NCBI GenBank assembly: GCA_942486035.1 | Contig: CALNXK010000098.1 | Span: 292,501 to 356,500, forward strand | Source of the DNA: Porites lobata | Taxonomy: Eukaryota; Cnidaria; Anthozoa; Scleractinia; Poritidae | Direction: 5' to 3' | Length of the DNA: 64,000 bases | Shown here: piece by piece, positions 12,801 to 25,610 of the stretch | Layout of the letters: every line of letters begins with the position of its first letter | How positions within the stretch are numbered: position 1 is the stretch's first letter | Made by a program: the position numbers and the translations under genes | Notes under the pieces: generated by a model | Told to the model about the DNA's origin: nothing | Seen by the model: only the letters and a program-made list of their open reading frames with translations | Databases searched by the model: none

Positions 12801-15800
12801 TCTCAGTTAACACAATTAAGACTATTGGTGTAATCTGGCAGATACGATATAGACGTCCATGTTATTGCTATTCTTCTTATATCCTCACCGAACTAACGGC
12901 AACTGACTTGTGTTTTCTATTTCCTTCTTCTTAAGATCCAGGGCGCCTTAATGGTATCTGCATTGTTTGAAATATTTATTGGTTTTACTGGCCTCATTGG
13001 CTTCCTTCTACGCTTTATTGGACCTATATCAATAGCACCGACAATCACGTTGATAGGTGTGGCTCTCTTCAATGTGGCAGCAGACCAAGCAGGTAAAAAA
13101 AAAATCAAAGTGAATGACGGGCAAAAATTTTCATTTTCATTTGAAATCAGTACAAGAGAACATATCAATACTTGGCAGAGGCAAAAACATTACATTAGGC
13201 CATCCTCCAAAATTTTAAGAGAGAATACAGTTTTTGGCAGGTTTTATTTCCAATTCGTGCAAATGTTAGCGGTTTTAAAATGCAGAGAAGATCATCACAG
13301 TTAAATCACGAACCTTATGCAGTTGCGGAATTCCGGCAAGACTGAATTTTTCCAGGCTTTCTTTTCGCAACTGCATAAGTTGCGTCTTTAACTGTGATGA
13401 TCTTCTCTGTATTTATTTCTTCATCTCGCAGTTCAAATATATGAAATTCATATATTCATCATTTCGGATACCCACGCTAGAGTGAAATAGCAACCTCGTC
13501 CCCAGGGTCTTCTCGCTTTCCAATATGGCGGCGGCAGGAGAAGACCCTGGCACACAGCGAACTAAAACAATCGCTGATTGGTGCATTGTGTTGCGCGTTC
13601 ATACGTACGCTCTCATTGGTTTATTCATTACAAAACAAAGATGGTTATCCTTTGAGGGCTTCGTAGAGGCTGAGAAGTGCCTTCTTCAGTGTTTGAGACC
13701 GAAATGGTGGACAGAATTCAGGTCTGATTGTTCGGAAAACTGTGACTGTACCGTCGGAAGGCAAGATTCGAAGATAGTGATATCTAAAATGGTAATCGCT
13801 GGGAATATTATAAGGCGTAGAGGTATTGCTCGTGCTATTTGGTTTGTGTGTTCGATTCTAAATTACTAAAGATTTGTTCCTTTGATTCCCGATATGGGAA
13901 AGAATACTTGCAAGGCTTCAGCTTATCAATAAATTTAGCTGTCCGTTTGCAAAGGTTTAGTATTGTTCTGCCTTTTGTTTTCTTTGAACAATAGCTGTAT
14001 GGATAATATTATTAATGTATAGGGTTATACGGAAATCTTGCATAATCTGTGCTTTGTCTCAGCAGTTTTTTGTCGAGTGAAACATTTTTTTTCATTTGAT
14101 CGTAACATGCATGGGCCTAACCTGGCCTTCTTTTAATGTTTTCCACGGTGATTTTGAAGGGGGATGAGGAGTGAGAGATGCAGATGTCGAAACAAAACTA
14201 AAAATTGAAGCCAAACATAGTGTCGATATCCTTTGATATTTTTAATCCTGACTTTTCATTTATTCAGTTTTCAGTGTCACAATGATGATAATTTATTATT
14301 ATTTGCTCATTTCATTGGCAGTAAAATACAGCTAAATACAGAGACATTGGGAAAATAAACTGTTTCCTTTTCTCAGAAATGAAAAACTTTCATATTAATG
14401 TTTGAAGCTTGTGGGATTTCTTTCTAGTTGCAAAAATAAAATAATGAAAGCACATCATGTAATTTCATTTTATCAAGTTGAAAACAGTGATCAGCCCATG
14501 CAAGGAAATCTGACAGTCTTGGATTCTCAATTCTACACCATGGATACTGCATTCTGGATTCTTTGTCAGTGGAACTTGGATTCCGGATTCCAATTATAAG
14601 TGGGATCTAGAGTACTTGACCTTTATTCCAGATTCCAAGAGAAAAATTTCCCAGATTCCGGATTCCCTTACATAGGGTGACAGTGATCCTAAGATAAATA
14701 CGTTTTCTGTCAAACCAAAACCTGTTAATTGAGCTTCTAATTACTGTAGGCTAAGTGTACATGTTGTTCTTGTCACTATATGCTTGAAAAGGGGGTTTGT
14801 GGACCAGGTGAAATAGTGGCTGGCATTATAGTATTCCAAAACCAGCTGGGTATGATTATGAAGCAGCTATAATTCAGTTCTAAAACTTGGATTTAAAAAA
14901 ATAAACTGCTTCAAAGGGTGCATATATCACTATCCACTGAATAAACAAGAGCGGAAGGGGCCTGCAGCGTCTTGATCATGGGATTTTTCATGTAGGGATG
15001 CAAGGCTTTTGAAGTGTTGTGCGCCAGAGTCCCCAGTAGCATAGTGAGCTTTTAGTTGCCTAGTCACGGCCAATGAGTTTCACGTCACGTGGTCCCAAGT
15101 GAAACAGTGAAACAGTTTCCCTCCAGTTTGCCTAAGATACATCACCGAAATGAATTGACCAAGAAGGCCTGGGAAAATGCCACACAGGGACAAGGCAAGG
15201 CTTTTAGCTTGTTTAGGTGTTGGGCTGTGAGGTGGCAGCTGTTAGATGTGCTGGCTTAAATACTTCCAAAGTCTCCTTTAAGGTGTTGGTTAGTCTTAGT
15301 CATAGTGTCTGTATCATAGTCATATCATCAGAAATAATCAGATTAACCCAACTATTAAACTGATAATCGATCATAGTAGATTATAGATTTGTGACCCCTT
15401 TATGCCACTTTCAACACTGAAAATAATTTTGTAAGTGAACAAAACAAAAAACCTACCCTGCAAGCCGATGCTTATCTGTCACATAGTTTTAAAAACCAAC
15501 TAAACATCATATAAACTACATTAAGAGCCCAGCAAAAAGACAACACAGGTGTATTAATGTCCTTATTTGTCAACAATGTTTTTGTGAATTTTCCACAACA
15601 ATCAATTGAACATTTGTATAAGCAATACTCACTTTGCTTTAGGTTTCTGATCAATGATAGATTATGAGCGATAATCAGCACACCACTACCAAGTCATGTC
15701 TCAATTAGAGTACGAAATGGCCCATCGGACGAGCAAAGTATGTTTGACTTAAAGGATCTATTATCTCCAAATCAGATAGGAACTTTTACAGTGCACATGA

Positions 15801-18800
15801 CTCGGATAGGGCAATCAAATTTTTGAACAACTGGAGTCTAGCCTTTAGTCAATTTCCACATTGCAATGGCAAAGTGCAGCCCCAAGTAATATGTAAAATA
15901 AACCAAAGTCATGAGGGATTAAGAAAGTTTTTGCTCTAAAAATCAAATCTACTTCAAAGTGGAAAATACATTTTCGATTGCCATATTACAAACAATGGAA
16001 ACACTCTTCACCTTTTGCTAGCTATTGAAGCGGGGTTCATGCTTTTTTTTTACATCTGAGAGGCAAAAAAAACAATAATAACAGCATCTTAATTCCTCTA
16101 TTAAGGCTCCCTCTCTCAAATAAGCCCTCCTTTTCAGTGGATGAAAGTTTTAACAATAAGTCCCCCTCTCTTTTAACCCCCATTCCACCTCACCCCCTCT
16201 TTCTTATTCTTCACTAATAAATAAAAGACTATCAATCAATGACAACTGTAAAACTTTGTAAGGACCGATCCAGGATGGTTTATTCACCAGCTGGAAGTTT
16301 GGATTTGTTTTTGATCCTCAGCTGCTTGACCTCCAACCTTCTTGTACTTGGGCTTTTTCACTTGGCATTTTTTTTTGTGGGGAACTAATGACAGCGTCTT
16401 TGCTAGATTAAATAAATATTGCCCGGAAGCATTGTGAACAGGGTTAGATATCAAAAGCCAATAAAAAAGTCTAGAAACTGTAAAGTAGATGAAGGATGAC
16501 AATAATTTTATTACCTGTACCAGATCAAGCGACCAAATATCCAAACTGAACAAGGAACTGTTTAATTTTCAACCAAAGTTTCCTCAAATTATATTAACAA
16601 AATAGTGTTCTCTGGTTCTTGTTTTCCGAAAAAAAAATTGTTTTTTGCATATCAGAGTTCAGTTAAAATGTGTACAGATAGAAAAACAATAGTCAAAAAC
16701 CTCACGAAGATCTGTAACAAAACTGACATAACTTATCGTAGTATTCGGTAAAGTGTCTGCGACTCAATTTAATGCCTTGTTGAATTTCGGAGCGGAAGAG
16801 GTTTTAGGGCGTCATGACAAAAAATTTCCTGGCTTCAGAGGTGTGTTCTCGAAATTCCTAAGATGCAATAAATTGCCCTCACGGTTAGAAAAAGCTCCCC
16901 CTTTCACGAAAGAAGAAAACTGAACCTCTGGCACTCAGGGTAGGCAAAAAAAAGAAAACAGTGAAAAAAGACCGCTATCGAGAAATTATTAAAGTTGTAG
17001 ACAGTTGTTAAGTGCCATGTACGCTAGAACGTTCAGGCTTAAAATAAATGAAGGTCATTGAACAGAAAATAAGGTCGCTATATCATTCTACCGTATTCCT
17101 GTGGCTTTTAAGTGCATTCTTTCATATTTTTAGCTTCTCTTGCGTTTGCCTTTGCCGCCATTTTGTTTGTTTTTCTTCAGTCTCAAGACCTCGTACCCAG
17201 ATCCTCTCAGTCTTTATCTTGGCCGCCATTTTGAATAAATTTCCACTCTCCGTGGACAAATCAGTCACGTGATTTCTGCTGTGTGCCAGGGTCTTCTCTC
17301 CTGCCGCCGCCATATTGGAAAGCGAGAAGACCCTGGGGACGAGGTTGAGTGAAATAGGAAAAGGCACCGCTGGCGCGCACGCGCAGTTAGAAACTATTCA
17401 AGACTCCATAAACACATGAGTTCCATCTGTGATAGATATATATAAAAAGTCCGATTCAAGGCTACCTTATCGATTTTATTTATGACTGCACTATATTCGA
17501 AACTTTTTATTTTTCAGGCAAACACTGGGGGATCTCAATTATGTAAGTGATAAAATAAAGTGACTTTTTATCTTATGGTTACACTGGGAAGAATACACTA
17601 GAAGTCGCTATCGGCCTGAAGATGCTGTTACTCTGTTTTCACCCCTAGCTCTGAATAAAATCAACTGGGGCTATTAATACCTGTCTATTTGACTGTTTTT
17701 GCCAATCTCATGAATATGAAGAGATACACCTAGAGAGAAAAGACAGTTTAAGTAAACAAGCGCCAAAGACCGCTGGTTTGCAGTCGACGTCTTCCTCGTT
17801 CCCAAGTGGGCTTTTCCCAACCTCGTGTCCAGGGTTCTCTCCTACTACCCGTCCCTTGAGAACGAGGTTAGGCTTTTCCATCACGTTGCAGCTGACGTCA
17901 CAGCGGCCATGTTAGTTGATCTACCAAAAAAGCGAGTTTTCCTCCGTTTTTTTCATGCAAATTCTGCGGGAAAATGTACTTATTTATCCACAAACATGCC
18001 GCCTTGCCCACGTTGTTCCCAGCCAAGAATAGCAGCTTTTAGTTAATAATCTAGAATGTTAGACATGTATATTGTCTATTCTTCTTTGGATCATCAGAAA
18101 TGGCGTCATACTGTTCAAAACAGAAATGGAAACTCGAACATGCGTTCCATATCATGACCAGGAGCAATGATCGCGTGCTCCTCCCTGCCATGGTCAAAAA
18201 GAGGACTGTAGTCAATGAAAAATTGTTTTCAATTGAGTGTTTTGCCATCTCTATAAATGACAAACTTCAAATTCAATTTGATCAGGGAATCAAACGTAGC
18301 AGCTTTATTTGTCAATTCCAAAAAGTGCTACCTTGTTAAATCAAATAAATAAATATATTTATTTGTTCATTTTCATATATATTATTTATTTATTTATATA
18401 TTTTGGAAAGCTCCTTAAAATGAGCAACCCATCCATGTTTCTCTCTTTTGTTTTTCTCTTTTTCAGGACCATAGTGTTAATAGCTCTGTTTTCCCAATAT
18501 TTAACAAATGTCAAGATTCCTGTACCAGGATACAGTAAAGATCGAGGAGGATTCTATGTTGGCGGTTACCCACTATTCAGTCTTTTTCCTGTGAGTATTG
18601 TTGGTAGGGCCGGAACTGCTTAACTAAATTAACTAATAAGCAGAGGAATTATAGTGAAAACCCACTACTGAGCACCTGGTTTTTGAGAATCTGTTAGGCT
18701 GAAATTTGCCAGTTAGGCCCTCTCTATACAAGAACCCATTCAGCCTAAAATTTAAATCAGGTTCTTAATTTCTAAAATCTATATTAAAAAATTCTGTATA

Positions 18801-21800
18801 CTTTGGCAATTGAGATAAGCAAACTTTCAGAGGGCTCTTTGGACATTACTTCAACTGCAATTGTAATGATATACAGGTTTTATCTAAGCAATGAGTAGCT
18901 GGCGTAGCTGGCGGTATTGTGTACTAGTCGAGTGAGATTTGGCGGGGGAGCCGTTGTAATGTAGTCGAGTGAGATTTGACGGCGGAGCCGTCACGAGCGG
19001 TGAAGCCGCCTCGTCCCTACTCCCTTTTTTTGGAACACGGCTCCGCCGCCAAAACTTTAATCTCGCACCCACACAATACCGCCAGCTACGCAGGCTAAGG
19101 AATGAGCTGAATACCACCAAATACTCTTAGCTACAATGTCTTCTTTTTCTTCAGAAAATAAGAACCAATTTAAGAACCTAAACAGGCTACATTTGTGCCA
19201 AAACCATTTATATGAATGGATGTCGACCAAGTTCATTTTTGCATTTTTATATATGTGAACTGAGACAAAGATTTTCTTGGGAAAGCAACGCAGGAAATTC
19301 CGAGTGGGCAAGATGGGCTTGGGCAGCCAATGGGAACGCGCTATTCCTTTCATCTTGCCCCCTCAATGATTCAGCCAGATAATAAAGCGTAGTGGTGGGT
19401 TACCTGTGCGCATTATATGATGGGGTTATGTTGTACATTAGACAGACTACTTGTATTGTACGTTTTTTTGCTAGTGTGGTTGTACCATTTTTTTCCGGTA
19501 ACTAGTTTGTTACTGGTTTGTCGATCTTCTAGGTTATTTTGGCGATCATAGTTTCGTGGATAATTTGTGCCATCGTCACCGCTGCGGGAGGATTTCCTTC
19601 AGATCCCAGCGCTCCTCAGTACCTGGCCAGGACTGATGCCAGAATTTCTGTGCTTAAAGAGGCTGAGTGGATTAGATTACCATATCCAGGTAGAGAAAAA
19701 GGTTTATTAAATTTTCACATAAGAGGGCCCTAAAGGAGTCAAATTTAACTGGACTTTGTCTACCTTTTAGGCCGTAAAATGAGAATGGAATGAGAACTGG
19801 GAATACGGGCAAGGCGGGTGGGGGGAGGCGTATGTATGCCTCTGGTCTGAATATCAATGTAAACACCGTTGTTGACATGAAATCGGTCTACTTATTCTAT
19901 AGGCCTATTCGAGTGCAAGTCTCTTTCAGGCGAATAAATTTCACATGAATGATAATTTTTTATAACCTAGGCATTAAAAGAGAAACAGAAATACATATGG
20001 TTTTATACTGAGCTAGCCTTAAGATCACAGGAAGAAACTCCTGTGGTGCCAGTATATGGTGTTCTAAAAGTCCAGTATTCTAACACCAGGGAATACAACG
20101 CCCGCCGCCGATTTGAAAATAGAGAGGATCCTGGCGAGGAGTTCTTTAATTTCCAAGCCGTTTTTGTCTTTGTTTTATTTAAGCGAAAGTTTGACTTGCG
20201 AACTCGGTCGGCAATCATCAGTTTCTTCTAATCGTTATTTGATCATCCAGATACTTCAGTGCTCCGCCAACTTAAAAAGCACATTTCCCAGCTATAACAA
20301 CAAGCAGAATCAAGTGAACTCGTCTAAAGGACATCCTTTTCTTTTCACTGTACAGGTCAATGGGGGACTCCCACGGTTAGCGCTGCTGGTGTTTTCGGGA
20401 TGCTTGCAGGGGTATTGGCCTCAATTGTTGAATCCGTCGGGGATTACTACGCCTGCGCGAGATTATCAGGCGCCCCACCCCCTCCAAGGCATGCGATCAA
20501 CCGTGGGATTGGACTAGAAGGCATTGGATGTGTTTTGGCTGGATCTTTTGGAGCTTTGGGTACAACCTCTTACAGTCAAAATGTCGGTGCGATCGGTATC
20601 ACTAAGGTAACGAAGGAACGACAAGGACTGTATTTCCTCAAATAGAAACTCTGAAAGCAGATTGAGATCATCTGCGTTCGTAAGCTAAGGTGGAGATAGA
20701 GATACTGTATCTGACTTATCAGGGAAAAAGAACTGTTCTACGTAACGATGCAAATTTGGTCAATAGCATTCGGAGAAAGAAACTTCCTTGTTGTATTCTT
20801 TCTCTTAACAAAGTTTAAGGGGATACTACCTTGACAAAAAAGTTGGGCCGGGTGCTGCTTATTCGGAGGAATGCGCTAAACGTTGTCCTTTCATTTCGAG
20901 GGTATATGACGAAGCATAGGTGGAGTCAGTTTTTTCGTGGATATTTTTCATACAATGTAGGAGCAAAGATGTCTTAGTGGTAAGAGTACTCGTCGAAGCT
21001 CGTACTAAAACTTGATAACAGCTGGAGTCTACCTATGGAAGCTTATATGAATAAGTCCTGTGAGCGTGAGGATATGAAGATTTTTGCTGACTTTCTACTA
21101 AAGATTTACTGATTTTTGCTAAGGATACCACTGAATTGGGATTGTGTAAATGACAGAATTCTGCTACAAATGTATGAGCCCTACTTTTTTTTTATCAGAC
21201 CCTGGCGTCTAATGCTACATATATTCCCTATACATTCTCTTGTCATCCTTTAATTATATTGTTTATATACATATTTATTGCATACTGACTGAGTACAATC
21301 TTAATAAGAGATCGTTTTATCAGTGCAGCCTGTCCTTCAGGCAGGCTAAAAATAACGTGCATTAAGCCCTCTCCAGAGGTGCCTCGACCGCTAAGGAGAA
21401 GACAAAATAGAAAGATTAAGAACCTCGTCTAACGTAAAATTCAAAACAAAAGTCTTCCCTTCACTCATTCTTTAATAACATTTTCCCTCGTTACTGACGT
21501 ACAGGAAGCGCATGGAACATTCCACATTTACCTTTTCTCGGGCTTCGCACTAGACAGCATGTGTCTCTAATTTTGCCACCCCTTGAAGTGCAGACAAAAT
21601 CAACGCAAATAACCGCTAATATCTCGATACGTTCTTAGGTTGGAAGTCTTCGCGTGATTCAGTGGAGCGCTCTGGTGCTAATGGTTGTGGGTGTGGTCGG
21701 TAAATTTGGCGCGCTTTTTGTCACCATTCCGGATCCCATCGTTGGTGGAGTTTTCATGGTGATGTTTGGAATCATAGCCGCAGTAGGAATCTCTAATCTA

Positions 21801-24375
21801 CAGTTTGCTGACATGAATTCACCGAGGAACTTGTTCATTGTTGGATTTTCCATTCTGTTTGGATTAGCCCTCCCTCACTATATGAACAGTCATCCTAACG
21901 CAATCAACACAGGTAAGGTTTGTCGCCGTCTTTCTCGGTAAATATTTGGCATTTCGACAGTTGAGGATTCTGGGTAACTGAGCACCTACCCGTCCCTTTA
22001 GTCAACATAAACACTTAGTTCTCACTTAAGGCAAAATTGTGACTTAGTGGAGGGGTAGGTGGTCGGTTACGCAGAAACCTCAATTGATCTAATATACCTT
22101 ATTATACGAAATTAACGCGAATTTAATGGCAACCGACTTTCAAGTGAAGGAAATTCGGTAACATTTCAAAATGAAGGAAATTAACGTGACGTTCACAGAA
22201 GAACAAAACTTGTTGAGACAACAGGAACAAAGTTAAACGTATCAGCTGACATAAAAACTTTGCTTTGCTATTTTCACTAAACGAACGAACAGCGAAGCGA
22301 AGAAATTTGACCACTGCGAGGATTCTTCACAGTTTCAATAATACTGTTAATTTCACGAAGTGTTTCAAGATATCCTGTAATAAGGTGCACAGGATTTTTA
22401 TGTATTATCGAGGTTTTACCCAATAAAGGTCCGTGCTGGTATGCTCCGCTCCAAGGTTCAAATTCCCAAATACCTCATTATTTACAACTATAAAGCTCTG
22501 GTACTTTCTATTGGCCATTTGTGGTTACCCTCGTCACTAGCCAATGATGGGTCAGGGTCACGGTGTCGAACTGTATTATGGGACTGTTTTTTGACCCAGC
22601 TTCTCAAGAAACCTCGAACAAACCCTGAAAAGCCAATCAACAAAGCAATAGCATCCCCACAAAACAGCCTCACAGTAAAATTTATCAGACACAACATTGG
22701 CCCAGTATTGACCTCAGAATGGCCGGTAAAAGACAATATCAGCCCTTTTTTAAGGAGGTCTCTTATACCTTCAGAAACGGTTTGGTTAATACCTAAGCAA
22801 CTTTATTGTACTTTTCTTTTGAGTCTAAGTTCTTTAATAAAACATAAATGGGGAAGCCTTAGCTGCGCTTTTTTTAAAATAAACGAGATATTTAGAAATT
22901 TCTTTTTGATAGCCTATCACTGTTGAAGCTATTTAACCGTGCTCTCTTAGCCTGCGAGCAAGCTCTCTGGGAGGGGACCCTCAAGAGGCAGGCAACTGGA
23001 GATTTTTTCCTCCCCTGTCCCCAAAGCTCCACAGAGAGCTTGCTTGCAGGCTAGTAAACTCTAAGTGTGTTCAGTATCTAATTTCTCCTAAAAAAAAAAC
23101 AAGGAAATGACCTACTTATCAGTATTACAGGAAATGTTTCGGGAACGCTAACAGTGTGGAGAATACACGTAAAGATGTCTAGGGTTTTTTTTATAGGGTT
23201 GATTGTCTTACGCTAGCATCTCCTGTTACCCCTGGCACATTAAGTCTTGTACCAAATTTTGATATGCCTCACTTATCTTTTTCGTTTTTCTTTCCATTTT
23301 TTTCTATGACAATGTTATTGCAGGTAAGTAGGATCAAAATTCAGCAAGAAAGCACTTACTCACAAACTCTACGGTATGACCAGTATCTTACGCATGCGCA
23401 CAGCCATATCACCCTGACAGTGGCAGTAAACAGTAAACATTTAGAAATTCTGCTAATAGGAAAGTTTTAGTGAAAATTCGTATAAGTAACCGCAAACTCA
23501 TGATTGAAACTGGAAGATATAATCAAACTTCCCGCAACGATAGATTCTGTCCTATTTGTAACTCTGGTATAATTGAAGACGAATTTCATTTTCTCTTCCA
23601 TTGTCCAAAATACTCAATCCCAAGGGAGAAATTCTACAATCAAATCCAACAAATTTTGTCGACTTTAATCAGCTATCTTGCACAGAATTAATAATTAAAT
23701 TGATGAATTCACAGAATTTTCCGTAAATTCACATTTGTTGAAATTTGTCTCATTGTGTAATGATTTACGTAGTAATTTGTTATCAAATCATGCTGATGAC
23801 ACTTGATTGACTATAGTAATCATTGCATTGCATTATCATTGTTATGATTTGTTTGTTTGTTTGTTTGTTTTTTTTTATGTTAAAGCTTTTGCAATACTGT
23901 AACTACATAATTATAGTCATGCAAATAAAGCTTATGTTGTTGTTGATCGTGTCCATGCCTCCATGGTATGCCTAAGATATTGACCACACCACGGAGTTTA
24001 ACCACGGAGTTTGGTAGCATATGCTTCATTGCTGAATCTTGGTCTTACAATTGATTGTATGTGTTGAGGAATTGTTTTGATATTGAAGGTGTTCCAGAAA
24101 TCGACCAGATAATAACGGTCCTTCTGTCAACAAGCATGGCGGTGGGATGTGTAACCGCACTCATTCTCGACAACACCATCCCTGGTACCGCTGAGGAACG
24201 CGGGCTCAGGGCCTTTAGGGAACATGTCTCCAACAAAACTGAAGAGCAACTCCAAACAGCTTCTATTGACGTTTATAACCTGCCGTTTGGTCTCCAACGA
24301 CTGAGTGAATGCAGAATGGCAAAGTACCTTCCTTTTCTGCCTTATAATGAGGAGACCTGCGAGAGTCGTCCTTAG
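9878..24375 (+). CDS. SLC23 family nucleobase/ascorbate transporter, copy B (complete, 12 exons)
   Basis: Exons: 9878-9910, 10607-10726, 11293-11450, 11948-12042, 12525-12592, 12936-13092, 17518-17542, 18467-18590, 19533-19689, 20356-20606, 21639-21912, 24089-24375. All have GT-AG borders and consistent phases; the total is 1,749 bases, 582 residues, close to vertebrate SLC23A1/A2 (about 600). Seen: P-P-W-Y in the first helix region, the Q51-H52 motif, E338-S-V-G-D-Y-Y, and the family signature Q387-N-V-G-A-I-G-I-T-K396. Gln-Asn at this site is the form known from fungal purine carriers such as UapA; vertebrate ascorbate carriers have Pro-Asn. Exon 7 is only 25 nt. The ATG at 9884 (third codon) has a better Kozak context (A at -3, G at +4) than the first ATG. 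A poly(A) signal AATAAA is at 24639-24644. Intron 6 (4.4 kb) holds a 3.86-kb transposon. Lies 5.9 kb downstream of copy A on the same strand. Confidence 0.94.
13283..13409. mobile_element. Hairpin MITE (GAAGATCATCACAGTTA ends)
   Basis: cagagaagatcatcacagtt...ttatgcagttgcg pairs with cgcaactgcataag...aactgtgatgatcttctctg. Arms are about 45 bp around a short loop. Located in SLC23-B intron 6 just before the 3.86-kb element. No coding capacity. Confidence 0.85.
13491..17347. mobile_element. 3,857-bp TIR transposon with 10-bp target duplication
   Basis: The left end (13491-13558) and right end (17278-17347) are 68/70-bp near-perfect inverted repeats starting CAACCTCGTCCCCAGGG; one two-base insertion separates them. 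Perfect 10-bp direct repeats agtgaaatag flank it at 13481-13490 and 17348-17357. Each end also contains ccagggtcttctc and its complement gagaagaccctgg as subterminal inversions around a catattgg/atggcggc core. The interior has no frame above 114 codons and no recognisable transposase, so it is non-autonomous or decayed. The insertion lies within SLC23-B intron 6 and leaves the exons intact. Confidence 0.9.
17822..17873. repeat. Short foldback related to the CAACCTCG element ends
   Basis: caacctcgtgtccagggttctctc and gagaacgaggtta face each other, resembling the termini of the 3.86-kb element. Probably a tiny internally deleted relative. Confidence 0.5.
18896..19097. mobile_element. MITE with imperfect 9-bp target duplication
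   Basis: Starts tagctggcgtagctggcgg and ends ccgccagctacgcaggcta (about 27-bp inverted termini extending to tattgtgt). Flanks are agcaatgag (18887-18895) and aggaatgag (19098-19106), 8 of 9 matching. The interior repeats gtcgagtgagattt twice. In SLC23-B intron 8. Confidence 0.8.
21963..22080. mobile_element. Foldback MITE, relative of 392-518
   Basis: gtaactgagcacctaccc... pairs with ...ggggtaggtggtcggttac, and the loop carries ttctcacttaaggcaaaa as in the copy at 392-518. It is in SLC23-B intron 11, while the other copy is in the intron after exon 9 of copy A, so the two are independent insertions. Confidence 0.75.
22948..23053. mobile_element. Small foldback MITE (TAGCCTGC termini)
   Basis: tagcctgcgagcaagctctct and agagagcttgcttgcaggcta are near-perfect inverted termini of a 106-bp element. 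Flanking 9-mers gtgctctct and gtaaactct agree at only six positions, so the target duplication is doubtful. An isolated end of the same kind (cttgctcgcaggcta) is at 49726-49740. Confidence 0.7.
23470..23946 (+). pseudogene. LINE 3' relic with zinc-knuckle-like C-terminus
   Basis: The frame at 23470-23691 contains C-P-I-C-N-S-G then [10 protein letters not shown], the C-x2-C...H-x3-4-C pattern seen at the C-terminus of many LINE polymerases. It is followed by AT-rich sequence, a GTTT microsatellite and a terminal gcaaataaagcttatgttgttgttg, a typical LINE 3' end. Truncated 5'. In SLC23-B intron 11. Confidence 0.65.
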
Positions 24376-25147
24376 GAACTGGACACTCAGGTTACCTAGA
24401 ATAAAATTGTCAGTGATATAAACTGACTACATGTACTGTAGTTCAGATATAAGGTTCATGGCGTGAAATTTTTTTAGGTATAATCTCATATCGCCGAATT
24501 GTCTACCGATTCTTCCTTAACGTTCTCGGTATTTGGTGATAAAAATGTACAATGTTACGCGGACTTGAGAGGTTTAAAAAATAACAGCGTTAAAAAAAAA
24601 CATGGAACTAATTTAAAACTTCATTCATTCATTGTGAAAATAAAGATGTTTTTTGCCGGCGGATGTTTTATGGAAAAGGAATAAAATAAAACGGTTTCAG
24701 ATTTTCTAGCAAGAGGGGGTCCTGTTTATCCACAAATTTATAGCTAAATAACTAACAAAGTAACAAACAGAGGAGGGAACCGTATATTAAATATATGGAT
24801 AAACCTCAAAATTTACTGTAATTCCAAACCCTTCTTTCTATAGACTGGGTTTGGCCTTCCAAAAATAGGACATTCAATGTCATTTTTTATTCTTTTAAGA
24901 TGGGGCCTCGAAAATATCCCCCTCGGATATCGAATTTGAGATTTAAAAAGCATTAAAACTAGTAAAATAAAGATTTTTTAGATTCAGAAGAAAATACTTT
25001 ATAAGGGGAGGGGCGGCCTGAACTAATTCCCCTCGAGGAAAAAAAGATTTTGATTCTTCTCCTCGAGGAAAACAGCTTCTCCCTATGAAAATTAACGCAA
25101 TTTTCAATAACAGTCAATTAAAAAAAGCGGCAAAATAAGATGGAACA

Positions 25148-25388
25148 GGGCCGAGTTGTTCGAAGGCCGATTAGCGCTTAACCCGGGTTTAAATTTAACC
25201 CGGGTTTCTTTTTCTTGTGCTCAAAAACATTTTCTGGGATAATTTTCGCTGTTATTTTTTTAGCTTCCAACCATCAACTTGTAGACAAAAAGAATTAAAA
25301 CTGAAATGCTTTTTAAGCTTTCAAATCTGAATTCAAATCTCGCACTAACCCTGGGCTATCTTAACCCGGCTTTGAACAACTCGGCCCT
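25148..25388. mobile_element. Foldback MITE (GGGCCGAGTTGTTC termini)
   Basis: gggccgagttgttcgaaggc and the complement ending gaacaactcggccc delimit 241 bp; the interior has tandem ttaacccgggttt motifs. No coding sequence. A possibly related element with ...gttgttccaa / tcaaacaac ends lies at 29205-29354. Confidence 0.7.
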
Positions 25389-25610
25389 CAGAGGATTAAC
25401 TCTGGAGTGAAAATTCACGTCCTACAAATAATTGAAGGAGGGTATAACTACAGAATCTTTCTAGGCATATTCCTTGCGGCGGCTCGGCGGTTCGGTTGTC
25501 CCGACTGACAAGCCACCGAGCCAATGAAACACGTGCTCAAGATGGCGGTTGGTCGCTGTTGGAGAGCTCCTCGGTTTGTGTGCCTGGTACTATATTTAAC
25601 CGTTAACAAA

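Noticed and set aside
13525..13869. Protein-coding gene inside the 3.86-kb transposon
   Set aside because: The frame starts in the terminal repeat and has no known motif; noted only as possible captured DNA.
22441..22926. 161-codon plus frame in SLC23-B intron 11
   Set aside because: Longest frame in the window, but no recognisable motif and no splice or promoter support; it lies in repeat-rich intron.
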